From Syntrophaceae bacterium (lineage in GTDB: Bacteria; Desulfobacterota; Syntrophia; Syntrophales; PHBD01), in assembly GCA_013177825.1 (NCBI GenBank), contig JABLXX010000003.1:186001-250000 (forward strand): a DNA stretch of 64,000 nt, given 5' to 3'. The position numbers and the translations under genes are program-made. The notes beneath the pieces were generated by a model. It saw only the letters and a list, made by a program, of their open reading frames with translations. It searched no databases and was not told where the DNA came from. This document shows, piece after piece, positions 62,371-64,000 of the stretch. Every line of letters starts with the position of its first letter. The stretch's first letter is position 1.

Positions 62371-63015
62371 ATGATGGAAGCAGACTTGTTGATCTTTGAC
62401 CTCGACGGCACGCTCGTGTCCTCCGGGGGAGACATCGCCGCCTCGGTGAACGCCACCCTCCGGCGCCTGGGCCTGCCGGAGAGGCCCGCCGGGGAGATTC
62501 TCCGGTTCGTCGGCGACGGGGTGCGCCTGTTGATCGAACGCAGCCTGGGCGGACTGGACGGCGGGCGTTTCGACGAGGCACTGGAGATTTTCGGCGCCCA
62601 TTATAGGGAGCACATGCTGGACACGACCCGCCCGTACCCCGGCATCGAGGAGGCACTCCGCCACTTCGCGGGCAAGCGCAAGGTGATCCTGACGAACAAG
62701 CGACACGCCTTCGCCCGTCCCATCGCGGACGCCCTGGGGCTTGCGGAACATTTCGACGAGGTGATCGGTGCCGACAGTACCCCCTACACGAAGCCCGATC
62801 TCCGCCTGCTGGACCTGGTGACCCGGCGTTTCGGCGTCCTGCCGGGACGGACGGCGGTCATCGGGGACGGCGTCAACGACGTTCTCCTGGCCAGGAACGG
62901 CGGGGCCTTGAGCTGCGCTTACCTGAACGGCCTGACCCCCCGGGACTCGCTCCTGGCCCTGAATCCCGACTGTACTTACGAGGATCCGGCGGAGCTCGTG
63001 ACACTGCTCCGCTGA
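62371..63015 (+). CDS. HAD phosphatase, phosphoglycolate phosphatase-like
   Basis: ATG 62371 follows GAGG by about eight bases. The 214-residue protein has HAD motif I LLIFDLDGTLVSSGGDI, motif II VILTNKRHA, Lys in YTKPDLRLLDL and motif IV AVIGDGVNDVLLARNGG. The cap is of the small helical C1 type, as in Gph and PPi-phosphatases PpaX. It may clear 2-phosphoglycolate or another sugar phosphate. It lies between recG and tilS and may share their transcript. Confidence 0.85.
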   Translation: MMEADLLIFDLDGTLVSSGGDIAASVNATLRRLGLPERPAGEILRFVGDGVRLLIERSLGGLDGGRFDEALEIFGAHYREHMLDTTRPYPGIEEALRHFAGKRKVILTNKRHAFARPIADALGLAEHFDEVIGADSTPYTKPDLRLLDLVTRRFGVLPGRTAVIGDGVNDVLLARNGGALSCAYLNGLTPRDSLLALNPDCTYEDPAELVTLLR

Positions 63016-63049
63016 GCACGCCGGCGGCCGATGCCGGCAAGGATGAGAG

Positions 63050-64000
63050 ATGGACCCGTTCCTGCGCAGGATTTCCCGGACCATCGACCGCCATGCCATG
63101 ATCGGGGATGGTGAGCGGGTTCTGGTGGCCGTCTCCGGCGGTGCCGACTCGGTGGCCCTCCTGGAGGCGCTCTGCCGTCTCGCCGGCCGCCGGAAATGGA
63201 CGCTGTCGGCGGCCCACCTCAATCACGGCCTTCGAGGCATGGAGGCGGACCGGGACGAATCGTTCGTGAGGACCCTGGCGCACCGGACGGGGGTGCCCCT
63301 GGCCTGCCGGCGCCTGGAGCCGGGGAGCCTGCGGGAACGCCAGGGGCGGTCCCTCGAGGAAGCGGCCCGGGACGCCCGCTACGGTTTTCTCCGGGATGCC
63401 GCCGAATCGTCGGGCGCCGGCCGGATCGCCCTGGGCCATCACCGCGGGGACCAGGCGGAGACGGTCCTCATGAACCTGATCGGGGGAGCCGGCATCGACG
63501 GCCTGAAGGGCATGCTGCCCGTCCGGGACGGCCTTTATGTGCGCCCGCTCCTGTTCACTCCCCGGAGGGAGATCGACGAATTCCTGGAGAGGGAAGGACT
63601 CCCCTTCCGGGAGGACGCGACAAACCGGGACCAGCGGTTTCTCAGGAACCGGATCCGGCGGGACCTCCTGCCGCATCTTGCCGCCCGTTACAACCGCCGG
63701 ACCGAGGAGGGGCTGGCCCGGCTGGCGGACATCGCCCGCCGGGAGAACGATTTCCTGGAGCGGGCCGTCCGGGAGGCTCTGGAGCGGCTCGGCCTGGAGC
63801 GAACCGGGTCGCCTGTCGAAATGGTCCTGGACGACCTGGCGGGCCTGCACCCGGCGCTACGGTACCGGATCGTGAAGACTCTCCTGGACGGCCTGGCTGC
63901 GGGTCGGAGGGTGGGCCACGGGCACGCGGAGGCGGTGCTGGCCCTGGCGGAAGGCCTCCGGCCCCAGGGGGTGCTCCATCTTCCAGGCGGCGTCACGGCC
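63050..64000 (+). CDS. tilS: tRNA(Ile)-lysidine synthase TilS, 5' part
   Basis: The frame is open for 317 codons from ATG 63050 to the window edge. It has the PP-loop RVLVAVSGGADSVALLEAL, AAHLNHGLRG, LEEAARDARYGFL, LGHHRGDQAETVLMNLIGG, VRPLLFTPRREID and NRDQRFLRNRIRRDLLP. These are typical of TilS, which converts C34 of tRNA-Ile(CAU) to lysidine so that it reads AUA. The C-terminal substrate-binding region lies outside the window. Confidence 0.95.
   Translation, partial: MDPFLRRISRTIDRHAMIGDGERVLVAVSGGADSVALLEALCRLAGRRKWTLSAAHLNHGLRGMEADRDESFVRTLAHRTGVPLACRRLEPGSLRERQGRSLEEAARDARYGFLRDAAESSGAGRIALGHHRGDQAETVLMNLIGGAGIDGLKGMLPVRDGLYVRPLLFTPRREIDEFLEREGLPFREDATNRDQRFLRNRIRRDLLPHLAARYNRRTEEGLARLADIARRENDFLERAVREALERLGLERTGSPVEMVLDDLAGLHPALRYRIVKTLLDGLAAGRRVGHGHAEAVLALAEGLRPQGVLHLPGGVTA

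Noticed and set aside
60253-63222. A 989-codon open frame on the minus strand opposite recG
   Set aside because: It is antisense to a clear RecG and HAD phosphatase, has a low-complexity Pro/Arg/Gly-rich translation and no ribosome site. Such frames are common in GC-rich DNA.
1-64000. tRNA, rRNA or insertion sequences
   Set aside because: No TPsiC-like tRNA segments in a cloverleaf setting, no rRNA sequence and no transposase motifs were noticed by eye. A tRNAscan/ISfinder run would be decisive.

Overview
The window looks like a chromosomal segment of a Gram-negative, probably anaerobic member of the former Deltaproteobacteria (Desulfobacterota/Syntrophales-like). This is an inference from several features: high GC over most of its length, radical-SAM-associated glycosyltransferase pairs, an ATP-type PFK carrying the PKTIDND motif, many c-di-GMP and GAF regulators, and C-P lyase with Pst genes. 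No rRNA, tRNA, CRISPR array or insertion sequence was recognised.

Layout. 1-8174 (minus strand) is a surface-polysaccharide cluster: radical SAM protein, flippase, pyruvyl transferase-like protein, GT2, beta-helix protein, O-antigen ligase and a GT4 cut by the window edge. From the flippase to the window edge it is visibly more AT-rich than the rest and was probably acquired as a block. 8175-8955 has no convincing gene but ends in a strong terminator in front of a GGDEF gene. 10168-13701 (minus) is a four-gene operon: two rSAM/selenodomain-associated transferases (types 1 and 2), a DUF3047 protein and a mercuric-reductase-like flavoprotein. A stand-alone GMP-synthase-type ATP pyrophosphatase follows.

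14867-48750 is a phosphorus-acquisition region. On the minus strand lie phoB, then pstS-pstC-pstA-pstB-phoU-phoR. Divergent from phoB on the plus strand is a phosphonate/C-P lyase operon, phnC-phnD-phnE-GNAT-phnG-H-I-J-K-L-M plus a TIM-barrel isomerase-like gene; phnN and phnP are absent from the operon. Next come a PIN-PhoH ATPase and a HAD-FAM151/GDPD-like fusion. Divergent from that fusion is a tightly packed run of up to nine genes: an unrecognised 819-residue protein, phosphatidylserine decarboxylase, DksA/TraR-type zinc finger, Lgt-like membrane protein, EAL-CBS-GGDEF, DUF3047, alpha/beta hydrolase, a second PstS and a hybrid histidine kinase. A Pit transporter gene, coupled to a two-TM helical-bundle protein, converges on the kinase gene. 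By eye, PhoB-type boxes (11-bp-spaced CTGTCAT/CTTTCAC half-sites) lie before pstS, phnC, the HAD fusion, the 819-residue gene and the pit operon. This makes a Pho regulon that seems to link phosphate uptake, phosphonate use, phospholipid metabolism and c-di-GMP signalling.

48882-64000 is mostly ordinary chromosome: a small secreted protein, a three-GAF class III cyclase, an EamA exporter, an SRAP protein, a PP-loop tRNA-thiolation-like enzyme, two unknowns, rpmB, a 139-bp tandem palindromic repeat, 6-phosphofructokinase, purN, purM, recG, a HAD phosphatase and the 5' part of tilS.
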